This document shows, one piece after another, positions 1 to 8,785 of a DNA stretch of 64,000 nucleotides. A model generated the notes under the pieces. That model was not told the DNA's origin and ran no database searches. It worked only from the letters and a program-made list of their open reading frames with translations. The stretch is from Aerosticca soli (GTDB taxonomy: Bacteria; Pseudomonadota; Gammaproteobacteria; Xanthomonadales; Rhodanobacteraceae): assembly GCF_003967035.1 (NCBI RefSeq), contig NZ_AP018560.1, positions 1,387,001 to 1,451,000 of the forward strand, in the 5' to 3' direction. Position numbers and translations under genes: made by a program. Positions within the stretch are counted from its first letter, which is position 1, and the number at the start of each line of letters is the position of its first letter.

Positions 1-669
1 ACCCAGCGGTACGCCGACCGATCCTTCCACGGCGTTCTGGTCGCCGTCGCCACGATCCATGCCGCCGGCGCTTGCGGTTATGTCGTTGCTGCCCGAGGCC
101 GCGCCCTTTTTCAGCACGATGTTGATCACCCCGGCGATCGCATCCGAACCGTACTGCGCCGAGGCGCCGTCGCGCAGGACCTCGACATGGTCGATCGCGG
201 ACATCGGGATCGAGCCGAGGTCTACCGGCGCCGAACCGCGCCCCACGGCGGGGTTGTAGTTGATCAGGGCGGTGGTGTGGTAGCGCTTGCCATCGAGGAG
301 TACCAGCACGTCATCCGGTGAAAGGCCGCGCAGGGTAGCCGGTCGCAGCGCGTCGTTGCCGTCGTTGATCGCCGGGCGCGGGAAATCCAGCGAAGGCAGC
401 AGCCGGCTGAGTGCCGTGGGCAGATCGCTGGCGCCGGTGGCGGCGAGATCCTTCGGCGTGATGACGTCGATCGGTGCTAGCGATTCGGCCACCGTGCGCG
501 TGGTGGTACGGGTGCCGGTGACCACGACCTGTTGCAGTTGCTTGACTTCCGCAGGCTTGGATTGATCGGCATCGTCGGCATGAACGGGGACGGCCCCGAT
601 CGAGGTCAATCCTGCCACCCACAGGCCCAAGAGTTGGGCCGGCCGACGGCAAGCAAAGTCATTGCTCAT
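1..669 (-). CDS. TonB-dependent receptor, N-terminal part (runs off the left edge)
   Basis: The 223 visible codons give a signal peptide (about residues 1-32, ending near PVHADD), a QQVVVTGTR segment typical of the start of the plug, and a plug domain. The plug includes LRGLSPDDVLVLLDGKR and VEVLRDGASAQYGSDAIAGVINIVLK, which are hallmark TonB-receptor plug motifs. The protein would be an outer-membrane beta-barrel importing siderophores, cobalamin, oligosaccharides or similar ligands; the substrate cannot be read from this part. The ATG is preceded by a strong AAGGGGGGA ribosome binding site. The barrel and C-terminus lie outside the window. Confidence 0.9.
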   Translation of the reverse strand, partial: MSNDFACRRPAQLLGLWVAGLTSIGAVPVHADDADQSKPAEVKQLQQVVVTGTRTTTRTVAESLAPIDVITPKDLAATGASDLPTALSRLLPSLDFPRPAINDGNDALRPATLRGLSPDDVLVLLDGKRYHTTALINYNPAVGRGSAPVDLGSIPMSAIDHVEVLRDGASAQYGSDAIAGVINIVLKKGAASGSNDITASAGGMDRGDGDQNAVEGSVGVPLG

Positions 670-732
670 GAGAATCCCCCCTTGCTGCGCTGCTGGCTTG
701 GGCGGCCGCCGCAACGCGACCGCATTGCATAA

Positions 733-762
733 ATTAATGTCCGCCCAGTCCTGCGCAGTCAA
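733..762 (-). promoter_or_regulatory. Candidate promoter of the TonB receptor gene
   Basis: Read on the minus strand, TTGACT (757-762; 5/6 to the -35 consensus) and ATTAAT (733-738; 4/6 to the -10) are 18 bases apart. They lie about 65 bases upstream of the receptor ATG. No Fur box was recognised. The call rests on motif match only. Confidence 0.35.
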
Positions 763-875
763 TCCATGTCGGAGAGGCGGCACGGATGGCCGTGACGGGC
801 CGCGCAATTTTCAGTGTGGCGACAAGGGTTTCTTGCGGCGCTGCAGGAAAGGCACCGGCAAGGCAGACACATGAC

Positions 876-903
876 AAAAAGCCCCCGGGAAGGGGGCTTT
901 TTG
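876..903 (-). terminator. Rho-independent terminator of the RND operon
   Basis: A GCCCCC...GGGGGC stem with a short loop is flanked by A5 and T5, so it can work in both directions. It lies just after the stop codon of the minus-strand RND transporter gene. The only gene to its left is divergent, so its role is to end the efflux operon. Confidence 0.85.
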
Positions 904-927
904 CAAAACGCCATGACGCGGGCTTTT

Positions 928-3900
928 TTAGTGCTGGGGCGCCGGTGCAGGCGGTTTGTCGCCCGCGCCCTGGCCGGATTGACCGCCTTCACCGTCGAGC
1001 TTGTCGCCGAGCAGGCGTCGCACCACCACGTAAAAGACGGGAATCAGCAGCACGCCGAGAAAGGTGGCAAAGAGCATGCCGCCGATCACACCGGTGCCGA
1101 TGGCGTGGCGCGCGTTGGCGCCGGCGCCGGTGGACAGGGCCAGCGGCAGCACGCCCAGGATGAATGCCAGCGAGGTCATCAGGATCGGGCGCAGACGCAA
1201 CCGCGCGGCCTCGACCACGCCCTGACGCAGACTCTTGCCCTCGGCTTGCTGTTCGATGGCGAACTCCACGATCAGGATCGCGTTCTTGGCGGCGAGGCCG
1301 ATCACCGTGATCAGGCCGATCTTGAAGAAGATGTCATTGGGCAGGTGCCGCAACAGCGAGAACACCACCGCACCAAGCAGGCCCAGCGGCACCACCAGCA
1401 GCACCGACACCGGCACCGACCAGCTCTCGTACAGCGCGGCCAGGGCCAGGAACACGATCACGATCGACAACACCATCAGCATCGTCGCCGCGTTGCCGGA
1501 GAGGATTTCCTGATAGGACATACCGCTCCAGTCGAAGCCGAAGCCCTTGGGCAGATCGTTCTGCACGATCTTTTCCATCTCGTTCATCGCCTGGCCGGAG
1601 GCGTAGCCCGGCGCGGGCGAGCCGTTGATCTCGACCGCCGCGTAGCCGTTGTAGCGATAGAGCGAGGGCGAGGCCATCTGCCAGTTCGAATTGACCACCG
1701 CACTCAGCGGAATCATCTGCGGCAGGCCGTTCTCGGTGGCGATCGAGCTTGGCGTGTAGAAGTTCTGTAGCGCCTCCGGCGACATGCGGTAGGGCGCGTC
1801 GGCCTGCACGGTGACGCGCTTGACGCGGCCACCGTAGACGAAGTCGTTGATGTAGACCGGCGCCAGCATGAGGCTGATGGCGTTGTAGACGTCGCTGACC
1901 GACAGCCCCATCGACTGCGCCTGGACGCGATCGACGGTGAGCTTGAGCTGTGGCGCATCCTCGAGCGTGTTCGGCCGCACGGCGGTCAGCACCGGATTGG
2001 CATTGGCCTTGCCAAGCAACGTGTTGCGCGCGTCGGTGAGGGCGCTGCGGCCCATGCCCGCGCGGTCCTGCAGGAACATGTCGAAGCCGCCGAACTGGCC
2101 CAGGCCCTGCACCGTCGGCAGGTTGACGACGAAAATCGTGGCGCCGTTGATCGAGGCCATGGCCCGGTTCATGCGACCGATGAATTCCTCGGCGGTCACG
2201 CCCGGATCGACCTTCTCGGCCTTGCCCTGTTTGACCAGGGCCTCATGCCGCTGGCGCGCCTGTTCCTGGCCCGGACCGAAGTCACGCTCTCCCCAGGGCT
2301 TCAAGCGGATGAAGTTCATGCCGACGTTTTCGCCGAGGCCGAGAAAGCTGAACCCCGAGATCTGGAACACACCATCCACGGCCGGGTCCTGGTTAAGGAC
2401 GTCGCGCATTTGTGCCATCACGCCCTTGGTGCGCTGGATGGTGGAGCCGGGCGGCAGCTGCACGATGCCGAGTGCATAGCCCTGGTCTTCCTCGGGCAGG
2501 AAGCTGGTCGGCAGCTTGGTGTAGAGGAAGCCACCCAGCGCAGCCAGCACCACGAACAGCACCATCCAGCGCGGCGCGTGACGCACGGCACTGTCGACGC
2601 GGCCGGTGTAGGCGTGGGTCACGCGGTCGAATGCGCGGTTGAACCAGCGGAACAAGAAGTTCTGCTTGCCGTGATGGGTCGGCGTCAGCATGGTGGCGCA
2701 CAGCGCCGGCGTGAACGAAAGCGCCAGGAAGGCCGAGAAGCCCATCGAGGTGGCGATGGTCAGCGCGAACTGCTTGTAGATGAGGCCCGAGGCACCCGGC
2801 TGCAGCGCCGAGGGCACGAACACCGCCGCCAGCACCACGGTGATCGCCACCACCGCGCCGGTAATCTGGCCCATCGCCTTGCGCGTGGCTTCCTTGGGCG
2901 AAAGCTTCTCCTCGGTCATGATGCGCTCGACGTTCTCGATCACCACGATCGCGTCGTCGACCACGATGCCGATGGCCAGCACCATGCCGAACAGGGTGAG
3001 CTGGTTGATGGTGAAGCCCAGGGGCGCCATGCCGAGGAAGGTGCCGAGCAGGGCAACCGGAATGACCAGGGTGGGAATGATGGTGGCGCGGAAGTTCTGC
3101 AGGAACACCAACATCACCAGGAACACCAGCACGATGGCCTCGACCAGCGTGTGCACCACTTCCTCGATCGAGATGTTCACGAAGGTGGTGGTGTCGTAGG
3201 GGATGAACCAAGACACGCCCGGCGGGAAGGTCTTGGACAGGTCCTCCATCTTCGCGCGCACGGCGTCCATCACGTCCAGTGCATTGGCGCCCGGCAGCAG
3301 CTGCACGCCGAAGGCACCGGTCGGCTGTCCGTTCCACTCGGTGTCGAAGCCATAGCTGTCCGGTCCGAACGAGACGCGGCCGACATCCTTGAGCTTGACC
3401 GTGGTGCCGTCGGGTTCGGCACGCAGGATGATGTTCTCGAACTGCTCGGGCGAGGTGAAGCGGCCTTCGGCGGCGACCGTGGCGGTGAAACCCTGGCCGG
3501 GCACGGCCGGGTCCGAACCGATGGAACCGGCGGCGAACTGCACGTTCTGCGTGCCGATCGCATTGGATACGTCGCTGGCCGAGAGGTGGTAACCCTGCAT
3601 CTTGCGCGGGTCCAGCCAGATGCGCATCGAGTATTCCGAACCGAACTGCTGCGTGCTGCCCACGCCCTGGATACGCGCGATCTGGTCGAGCACCTGCGAG
3701 GCGAGGATGTCGTTTAGCCGGTTGCGGTCGATCGCGGGATTCTCCGAGCGGATCGCGATCAACCCCAGGAAGCCGGCGCTGGCCTTGGCCACCACGATGC
3801 CCTGCTGGGTCACCTGGCTCGGCAGACGCGGCTGCGCCAGCGAGACCTTGTTCTGCACCTGTACCTGGGCGATGTCCGGATCGGTACCGGTCTCGAAGGT

Positions 3901-4176
3901 CAGGGTGATCTGCACGCGGCCGTTGGAGCTGCTCTGCGAGCTGAAGTAGATCAGGTGGTCGATGCCGGTCAGCTGCTGCTCGATCACCTGGGTGACCGAG
4001 GTCTCGGCGGTCGTGGCGTCCGCGCCGGGGTAGTTGGCGGTCACGGTGACCTGCGGCGGCGCCACATTGGGATAGGACTCGACGCCCAGATTGAGCAGCG
4101 CAAGCACGCCGCCCAGCGAAATCAGGATGGCCACCACCCAGGCGAAGACCGGGCGGTCGATGAAGAAACTCGGCAT
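928..4176 (-). CDS. RND efflux transporter, inner-membrane AcrB/MexB-type subunit (HAE1)
   Basis: This 1082-residue protein starts MPSFFIDRPVFAWVVAI, the classical HAE1 opening, and has normal length for AcrB-type pumps. The first transmembrane helix is followed by a long porter loop (VESYPNVAPPQVTVTANYPG). It continues with the central transmembrane bundle containing VDDAIVVIENVERI, where the paired acidic residues form the proton relay, then a second periplasmic loop and a C-terminal bundle. It would export drugs or other amphiphiles using the proton gradient. The upstream gene (15 bases away) is its membrane fusion partner. No outer-membrane TolC/OprM gene follows before the terminator, so the pump must borrow one encoded elsewhere. 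The substrate range is unknown. Confidence 0.96.
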   Translation of the reverse strand: MPSFFIDRPVFAWVVAILISLGGVLALLNLGVESYPNVAPPQVTVTANYPGADATTAETSVTQVIEQQLTGIDHLIYFSSQSSSNGRVQITLTFETGTDPDIAQVQVQNKVSLAQPRLPSQVTQQGIVVAKASAGFLGLIAIRSENPAIDRNRLNDILASQVLDQIARIQGVGSTQQFGSEYSMRIWLDPRKMQGYHLSASDVSNAIGTQNVQFAAGSIGSDPAVPGQGFTATVAAEGRFTSPEQFENIILRAEPDGTTVKLKDVGRVSFGPDSYGFDTEWNGQPTGAFGVQLLPGANALDVMDAVRAKMEDLSKTFPPGVSWFIPYDTTTFVNISIEEVVHTLVEAIVLVFLVMLVFLQNFRATIIPTLVIPVALLGTFLGMAPLGFTINQLTLFGMVLAIGIVVDDAIVVIENVERIMTEEKLSPKEATRKAMGQITGAVVAITVVLAAVFVPSALQPGASGLIYKQFALTIATSMGFSAFLALSFTPALCATMLTPTHHGKQNFLFRWFNRAFDRVTHAYTGRVDSAVRHAPRWMVLFVVLAALGGFLYTKLPTSFLPEEDQGYALGIVQLPPGSTIQRTKGVMAQMRDVLNQDPAVDGVFQISGFSFLGLGENVGMNFIRLKPWGERDFGPGQEQARQRHEALVKQGKAEKVDPGVTAEEFIGRMNRAMASINGATIFVVNLPTVQGLGQFGGFDMFLQDRAGMGRSALTDARNTLLGKANANPVLTAVRPNTLEDAPQLKLTVDRVQAQSMGLSVSDVYNAISLMLAPVYINDFVYGGRVKRVTVQADAPYRMSPEALQNFYTPSSIATENGLPQMIPLSAVVNSNWQMASPSLYRYNGYAAVEINGSPAPGYASGQAMNEMEKIVQNDLPKGFGFDWSGMSYQEILSGNAATMLMVLSIVIVFLALAALYESWSVPVSVLLVVPLGLLGAVVFSLLRHLPNDIFFKIGLITVIGLAAKNAILIVEFAIEQQAEGKSLRQGVVEAARLRLRPILMTSLAFILGVLPLALSTGAGANARHAIGTGVIGGMLFATFLGVLLIPVFYVVVRRLLGDKLDGEGGQSGQGAGDKPPAPAPQH

Positions 4177-4191
4177 GGGATACGGCTCCGG

Positions 4192-5400
4192 TTACCTGCT
4201 GCTGGCTGCGGCCGGGTTCTGCCCTGCCGGTTGTTGCGGCGCACCCGCATTCGGTGTGCCCTGCGCCTTGGCGTCGGGCTGCCAGGGCGTGGCCTTGGCC
4301 GGGTTGCCGGGCTTGGCTTTCTGCACACCGGAAACGATGACCTGATCCCCGGCGTTCAAGCCGCCCATGACGATCCAGTCGTTGCCGTGGGTGTCGCCGA
4401 GGTCGACGTCCTTGCGCACGACCTTGCCGTCGCCGCCCACGGTCAGCACATAGGCGCCGCCGGGATCACGCTGCACGGCCGGCTGCGGCAGCAGGTAGAC
4501 GCCGTGACGCTGACCGAGGTCGGCCTGCAGGGTCACGTACATGCCCGGCAGCAGCACGCGGTCGGGATTGGCCACCTTGGCGCGCAGATTCACCGCACCC
4601 GTGGCCGGATTGACGGTGAGGTCGGAGAAGTCGATGACGCCCGGCTGCGGATACGGCTTGCCGGTGGGCAGCAGCACCTTCACCGTCGCCTGGTCCGGGT
4701 TGGCCAGGGTGACGTTGCCCTCGCGCGCGGCGCTGCGCATCTGCTCGAGTTCGGTCGCGCTCAGGGTGAAGTTCACATAGACCGGATCGAGCTGGTCCAC
4801 GCGGGTCAGCAAGGTCGCCTCGCCCTGGCCGACCAGCGCGCCCTCGGTCACCTGCTGCTCGCCGGCGCGGCCGTCGATGGGCGAAGTGACGTGGGTATAG
4901 CCCAGATTGATCTGCGCCGACTGTACGTTCGCGCGCATCTGCTCCACCGTGGCGGCCGTGGAACGTTCGGTGGCCTCGGCATTGTCGAGGTCCGACTGCG
5001 ACACGTAGCCCTTCGGCGCCAGCTGACGCGCACGTTCGGCGTTGACGTGCGCGTTCGCGTAGCTGGCCTGGGCCTGCGCGAGCGCAGCCTTGGCAGCGGC
5101 CAATTCGGCCTCGTAGGGGGCCGGATCGATGATGAACAGCGTGTCGCCCTGATGGACGTCGCTGCCTTCGACATAGGTGCGCTTGAGCAGCACCCCGGCC
5201 ACCCGCGCCCGCACGTCGGCGGTGCGGAAGGAGGACAGCCGGCCCACCAGCGACCGCGACAGTGGCACCGTCTGCGGCTTGGCTTCGACCACGCCGACTT
5301 CCGGCGGCGGCGCCTGTGGTGGCGGTGCCTTGCCGCCGCAGGCGGCCAGAAGGGCCAGGCCCAGGCACAGTGCGACGGGGCGCAGTGTCGAGGTCTTCAT
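4192..5400 (-). CDS. RND efflux membrane fusion protein (AcrA/MexA-type lipoprotein)
   Basis: The 402-residue periplasmic adaptor bridges the inner-membrane pump to an outer-membrane channel. It opens with a lipoprotein signal (LALLAACGG; lipidated Cys at about residue 20). The order is then lipoyl half-motif, alpha-helical hairpin rich in Ala/Gln (around AALAQAQASYANAHVN), second lipoyl half and beta-barrel (PIDGRAGEQQVTEGALVGQ). The start at MKTSTLRP was chosen because it begins the signal peptide; the reading frame stays open 41 codons further upstream without one. It is first in the operon with the RND transporter. Confidence 0.95.
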   Translation of the reverse strand: MKTSTLRPVALCLGLALLAACGGKAPPPQAPPPEVGVVEAKPQTVPLSRSLVGRLSSFRTADVRARVAGVLLKRTYVEGSDVHQGDTLFIIDPAPYEAELAAAKAALAQAQASYANAHVNAERARQLAPKGYVSQSDLDNAEATERSTAATVEQMRANVQSAQINLGYTHVTSPIDGRAGEQQVTEGALVGQGEATLLTRVDQLDPVYVNFTLSATELEQMRSAAREGNVTLANPDQATVKVLLPTGKPYPQPGVIDFSDLTVNPATGAVNLRAKVANPDRVLLPGMYVTLQADLGQRHGVYLLPQPAVQRDPGGAYVLTVGGDGKVVRKDVDLGDTHGNDWIVMGGLNAGDQVIVSGVQKAKPGNPAKATPWQPDAKAQGTPNAGAPQQPAGQNPAAASSR

Positions 5401-5533
5401 GCTGACTCCAGATTTTTCAGGGCGTTGTTGGGCGATGGATGTGGACGACGGCACGAGCGCTGGCAAGGACCACGGCCTCGCGGTCGAGAGCCTTGCCATG
5501 CAGGAAACCGGGGACGGCGTCACAAAGAAAGCA

Positions 5534-5562
5534 ACTATACCGACCGGTACATATTTTGAGAA
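5534..5562 (-). promoter_or_regulatory. Efflux operon promoter with candidate TetR-type operator in the spacer
   Basis: On the minus strand, TTCTCA (5557-5562; 4/6) and TATAGT (5534-5539; 5/6) are exactly 17 bases apart, about 135 bases upstream of the fusion-protein ATG. The spacer holds the palindromic core ACCGGT (5543-5548) inside ATACCGACCGGTACAT (5537-5552), which resembles operators of TetR/AcrR-family repressors. A repressor here would block polymerase directly. No tetR-type gene is in the window, so the regulator is an inference. Confidence 0.4.
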
Positions 5563-5668
5563 CGCCCCCCGTGGAGAAGACGCGACGACGTGCGGACGGG
5601 TCGAGCATTTCGCGTCGACTTAACATCGGCCGGCCGAGCATCCGCGCAGCCGCAGTCCCAAAACGGAG

Positions 5669-6262
5669 ATGCACGCAGTGAATGACGGAACGCCAGCACG
5701 GCCAGCCGCGACGGAAAGCCAGCCGGCGCACCCGGGCTTTCCCGTGGTGCTGGTCCTGATGGGCGTCTCCGGCTGCGGCAAGACCACCATTGCGCAGTTG
5801 CTCGCGCAGCGCCTGGGCTGGCCCTGGCAGGAGGGCGACGCCCTGCATCCGCCGGCCAACGTCGCCAAGATGGCGGCGGGACATCCGCTGACCGACGAGG
5901 ACCGCTGGCCCTGGCTCGAACGGATCGCCGCATGGATCGAGCGCTGCCTCGACGAAGGCCGCAGCGGCATCGTGACCTGCTCGGCGCTCAAGCGTGCCTA
6001 TCGCGATCGGCTCAACCGGCGCGGCAAGGGCGTGCTGTTCGTCTATCTGGCCGGGGCGAAGGAACTCATCGCCCGGCGACTGACCCGGCGGCACGACCAT
6101 TTCATGCCCGCCAGCCTGCTCGACAGCCAGTTCGCGACGCTGGAGGAACCCTCGCCCGACGAGCCGGTGCTGCGCGTCGACATCGGCGCGCCGGCCGAGG
6201 TGATCGCCGACACCATCATCGGCCGGCTGGGGCTGGGCGCACTTGCCCGGGACGCGCGATGA
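5669..6262 (+). CDS. gntK: Gluconokinase
   Basis: It phosphorylates D-gluconate with ATP to 6-phosphogluconate, feeding the Entner-Doudoroff or pentose phosphate route. The 197-residue protein has a P-loop GVSGCGKTT (residues 32-40), the GDALHPPANVAKMAAG substrate region and the CSALKRAYRDRLNR segment, all characteristic of GntK. The first ~25 residues form an extra Pro/Ala-rich tail. Its TGA overlaps the ATG of the permease gene (ATGA), so the two are translationally coupled. Confidence 0.95.
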   Translation: MHAVNDGTPARPAATESQPAHPGFPVVLVLMGVSGCGKTTIAQLLAQRLGWPWQEGDALHPPANVAKMAAGHPLTDEDRWPWLERIAAWIERCLDEGRSGIVTCSALKRAYRDRLNRRGKGVLFVYLAGAKELIARRLTRRHDHFMPASLLDSQFATLEEPSPDEPVLRVDIGAPAEVIADTIIGRLGLGALARDAR

Positions 6263-7632
6263 ATCTCCAGCTGTCTGCGCACGACGTCCAGGCCTTGATC
6301 GCGGCCATCGCCGGCATCGCGCTGCTGATCGTGCTGGTGGTGGCGCTCAAGCTGCACGCCTTTCTGGCCCTGAGCCTGGGTGCGCTGCTGGTGGGCGTCG
6401 TGTCCGGCATGCCGCTGGACAAGGTGCCTGCGACTTACGAGAAGGGCGTGGGCGACGTGCTCGGCTATGTCGGCGTGCTGATCACGCTCGGCGCCATGCT
6501 CGGCCGGCTGCTGGCCGATTCCGGCGGCGCCGACCAGGTGGTCGACAAGATCCTGCGCGGCCGGCCGGCGAGCCTGCCGTGGAAGATGGCGCTGGTGGCC
6601 GGCATCCTCGGCATCCCGATGTTCTTCGAGATCGGGCTGGTACTGCTGATGCCGGTGGTGATGCTGGCCGTGCGGCGTGCGCGGCAGCCGGCCATGCGCC
6701 TGGGCCTGCCCGCGCTGGCCGGTTTGTCGGCCTTGCACGGCTTCATCCCGCCGCATCCCGGCCCGATCGCGGCGATTGCGGTGCTGCACGCCAACGTCGG
6801 CCTGACCTTGGCCCTGGGCCTGCTGGTGGCGGCACCCACTGTGGCGATCGGCGGGCCGCTGCTCGCGCCATGGGTGGCGCGCTGGGTGCCGGTCGGTGCG
6901 GACGAAGGCCGCGGCCAAGCGGCGGAACATGGCGAGGGCGAGGCCGGCACGCCGGGCCGCACGCGCAGCCCGGCCTTCGCGGCCACCTTGCTGACCCTGC
7001 TACTGCCGACCGGTCTCATGCTGTTCAAGGCCGGCGCCGACCTCGTACTGGACAAGGGCGAGCCGCTCCGCCGGCTGGTCGATTTCCTGGGCGATCCGGT
7101 CTTCGCGCTGCTCGCGGCGGTGTTGCTGGCGATGGTCACTTTCGGCACCGCGGTGGGCTTTTCGCTCGACGAACTCGGCCGTCGCCTCGGCGACAGCCTG
7201 AAACCGGTGGTGGGCATCATGCTGATCGTCGGCGCCGGTGGCGGTTTCAAGCAGGCGCTGGTCGACGGCGGCGCCGGCACCGCCATCGCCAAGCTCGCCC
7301 TGCTGGCCGGCTGGCCGCCGCTGGTGCTGGGCTGGCTGGTGGCGGTGCTGATCCGGCTGGCGACCGGTTCGGCCACGGTCGCCACCGTCACCGCCGCCGG
7401 CATGGTGGCGCCGCTCGCCGCGCATCTGCCGCCCGCGCAGCTCGCGTTGGTCGTGCTCTCCATCGGCGCCGGCTCGCTGTTCTTCTCGCACGTCAACGAC
7501 GCCGGCTTCTGGCTGGTGAAGGAATATTTCGGCCTGAGCGTGGGGCAGACGATCAAATCGTGGTCGCTGATGGAAACCGTGCTGGCGCTGACCGGGCTGG
7601 TGCTGACCTACGCGCTGTCGCTCGTCGTCTGA
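6259..7632 (+). CDS. gntP: Gluconate:H+ symporter, GntP family
   Basis: This 457-residue, very hydrophobic protein has about 12-14 predicted membrane segments. GntP-family segments include LGAMLGRLLADSGGADQV, FIPPHPGPIAAI, VGAGGGFKQALVDGG and SHVNDAGFWLVKEYF. It would import gluconate across the inner membrane for the kinase encoded immediately upstream (4-base overlap). The start is the ATG coupled to the gntK stop; the frame is open upstream but that stretch is only a shadow of gntK. No GntR regulator gene is adjacent. Confidence 0.93.
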   Translation: MNLQLSAHDVQALIAAIAGIALLIVLVVALKLHAFLALSLGALLVGVVSGMPLDKVPATYEKGVGDVLGYVGVLITLGAMLGRLLADSGGADQVVDKILRGRPASLPWKMALVAGILGIPMFFEIGLVLLMPVVMLAVRRARQPAMRLGLPALAGLSALHGFIPPHPGPIAAIAVLHANVGLTLALGLLVAAPTVAIGGPLLAPWVARWVPVGADEGRGQAAEHGEGEAGTPGRTRSPAFAATLLTLLLPTGLMLFKAGADLVLDKGEPLRRLVDFLGDPVFALLAAVLLAMVTFGTAVGFSLDELGRRLGDSLKPVVGIMLIVGAGGGFKQALVDGGAGTAIAKLALLAGWPPLVLGWLVAVLIRLATGSATVATVTAAGMVAPLAAHLPPAQLALVVLSIGAGSLFFSHVNDAGFWLVKEYFGLSVGQTIKSWSLMETVLALTGLVLTYALSLVV

Positions 7633-7671
7633 AAGCGCCCGGCGCGGGCAAACGGCCGCTACCATGGCGCG

Positions 7672-8475
7672 ATGGACTGCCTGTTTCTCGCCGCCAGAGG
7701 CTGTCTCGAGGCGACCGATCCCAAAGAGAAGTGCCGGCTGACGCATGCCGCCTGGCACGCCTTGCGTTCCGGACGCGCAGGCATCGAACCCGACGCGCCG
7801 CCACCCGGGCCCATCGGCATGCCCGGGCGTCCCGCGCGGCCGCGGTTGGTGCCGCCTTCGGCCGTGCCGGCACGCGGGCTTGGCACGGCCGAAGGCCGGG
7901 CGGCACTGGTCCACGCCATCGCCCACATCGAGCTCAATGCGATCGACCTCGCCTGGGACGCGGTGTACCGCTTTCGGGGTCTACCCGAGGAGTATTACCT
8001 CGACTGGGCGCGCTGCGCGGACGACGAGGCCCGCCATTTCGCCATGCTCGACGCGCGGCTCGGCGAGCTCGGCCATCGCTACGGCGACTTCGACGCCCAC
8101 AACGGCCTGTGGGAAATGGCCGAGCAGACCGCGGATGACTTGATCGCACGCATGGCGCTGGTGCCCCGCGTGCTCGAGGCGCGCGGACTGGACGTGACGC
8201 CGGGCATGATCGCCCGGCTGGAAGCGGCGGGCGATCGGCGCACCGCGGCGATACTCCGGGTCATCCTGCGCGAGGAGGTGGCGCACGTGGCGGCCGGCAC
8301 GCGCTGGTTCCGCTGGTGCTGCGCACGCGATGGCCGCGAGCCGGTCGCCACCTTTTTCGAACTGTTGCGCAGCCGCATGCGTGGCACGCCGCGCGGACCG
8401 TTCAATCTGCCTGCGCGGCGCGAGGCCGGCTTCGCGGAGGCGGAACTGATCGGGCTGGGCATGCCGGTCGATTGA
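7672..8475 (+). CDS. DUF455 family ferritin-like protein
   Basis: This 267-residue protein belongs to the DUF455 family, whose members have a ferritin-like four-helix fold related to tRNA hydroxylase MiaE. The expected Glu/His metal-ligand pattern is visible: HAIAHIELNAID, CADDEARHFAMLDARLGELGH and REEVAHVAAGTRWF. These fit a di-iron site. The N-terminal part has GMPGRPARPRLVPP, typical of the family. The exact reaction is not established. It follows gntP by 39 bases and is closed by a terminator. Confidence 0.85.
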   Translation: MDCLFLAARGCLEATDPKEKCRLTHAAWHALRSGRAGIEPDAPPPGPIGMPGRPARPRLVPPSAVPARGLGTAEGRAALVHAIAHIELNAIDLAWDAVYRFRGLPEEYYLDWARCADDEARHFAMLDARLGELGHRYGDFDAHNGLWEMAEQTADDLIARMALVPRVLEARGLDVTPGMIARLEAAGDRRTAAILRVILREEVAHVAAGTRWFRWCCARDGREPVATFFELLRSRMRGTPRGPFNLPARREAGFAEAELIGLGMPVD

Positions 8476-8497
8476 ACGAGGGCTGCTTTCCGCAACG

Positions 8498-8525
8498 AAA
8501 AAGCCGGCACGAGGCCGGCTTTTTC
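8498..8525 (+). terminator. Rho-independent terminator after the DUF455 gene
   Basis: The stem AGCCGG...CCGGCT is flanked by A5 and T5, about 22 bases after the stop codon. The A-run on the left means it could also stop minus-strand transcripts, including those running out of the tRNA-Pro gene. Confidence 0.85.
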
Positions 8526-8535
8526 GTCTGTGTCA

Positions 8536-8612
8536 TGGTCGGGGTGACATGATTCGAACATGCGACTTCTACGTCCCGAACGTAGCGCTCTACCAGGCTG
8601 AGCTACACCCCG
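8536..8612 (-). tRNA. tRNA-Pro (anticodon CGG), 77 bases including encoded CCA
   Basis: The minus strand folds into a full cloverleaf. The acceptor CGGGGTG/CACCCCG is followed by discriminator A and an encoded CCA. The D arm is GCTC..GAGC. The anticodon stem CTACG/CGTAG has loop TTCGGGA, which places CGG at positions 34-36. The T loop reads TTCGAAT. It decodes CCG, a heavily used proline codon here. Confidence 0.96.
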
Positions 8613-8785
8613 TGAGCCGCGCATTCTAGGCGAGCCGGGTCGGCCTTGGCAACACGACGCCGGCCTTGCCAGGGGCCGGCGATGCCGCGCCTGTCGGCGG
8701 TGACGAATGCCGTGGCCCGCGAAGCGGCGGGGCGGGGCTGCTAGGCTATGCGGCTTGCCGTTTTCGCGTTTGCCACGAGGAATCC

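Noticed and set aside
2245-3717. A 490-codon plus-strand frame opposite the RND transporter
   Set aside because: Shadow of a clear AcrB-type gene; composition is His/Arg/Gln-rich without motifs.
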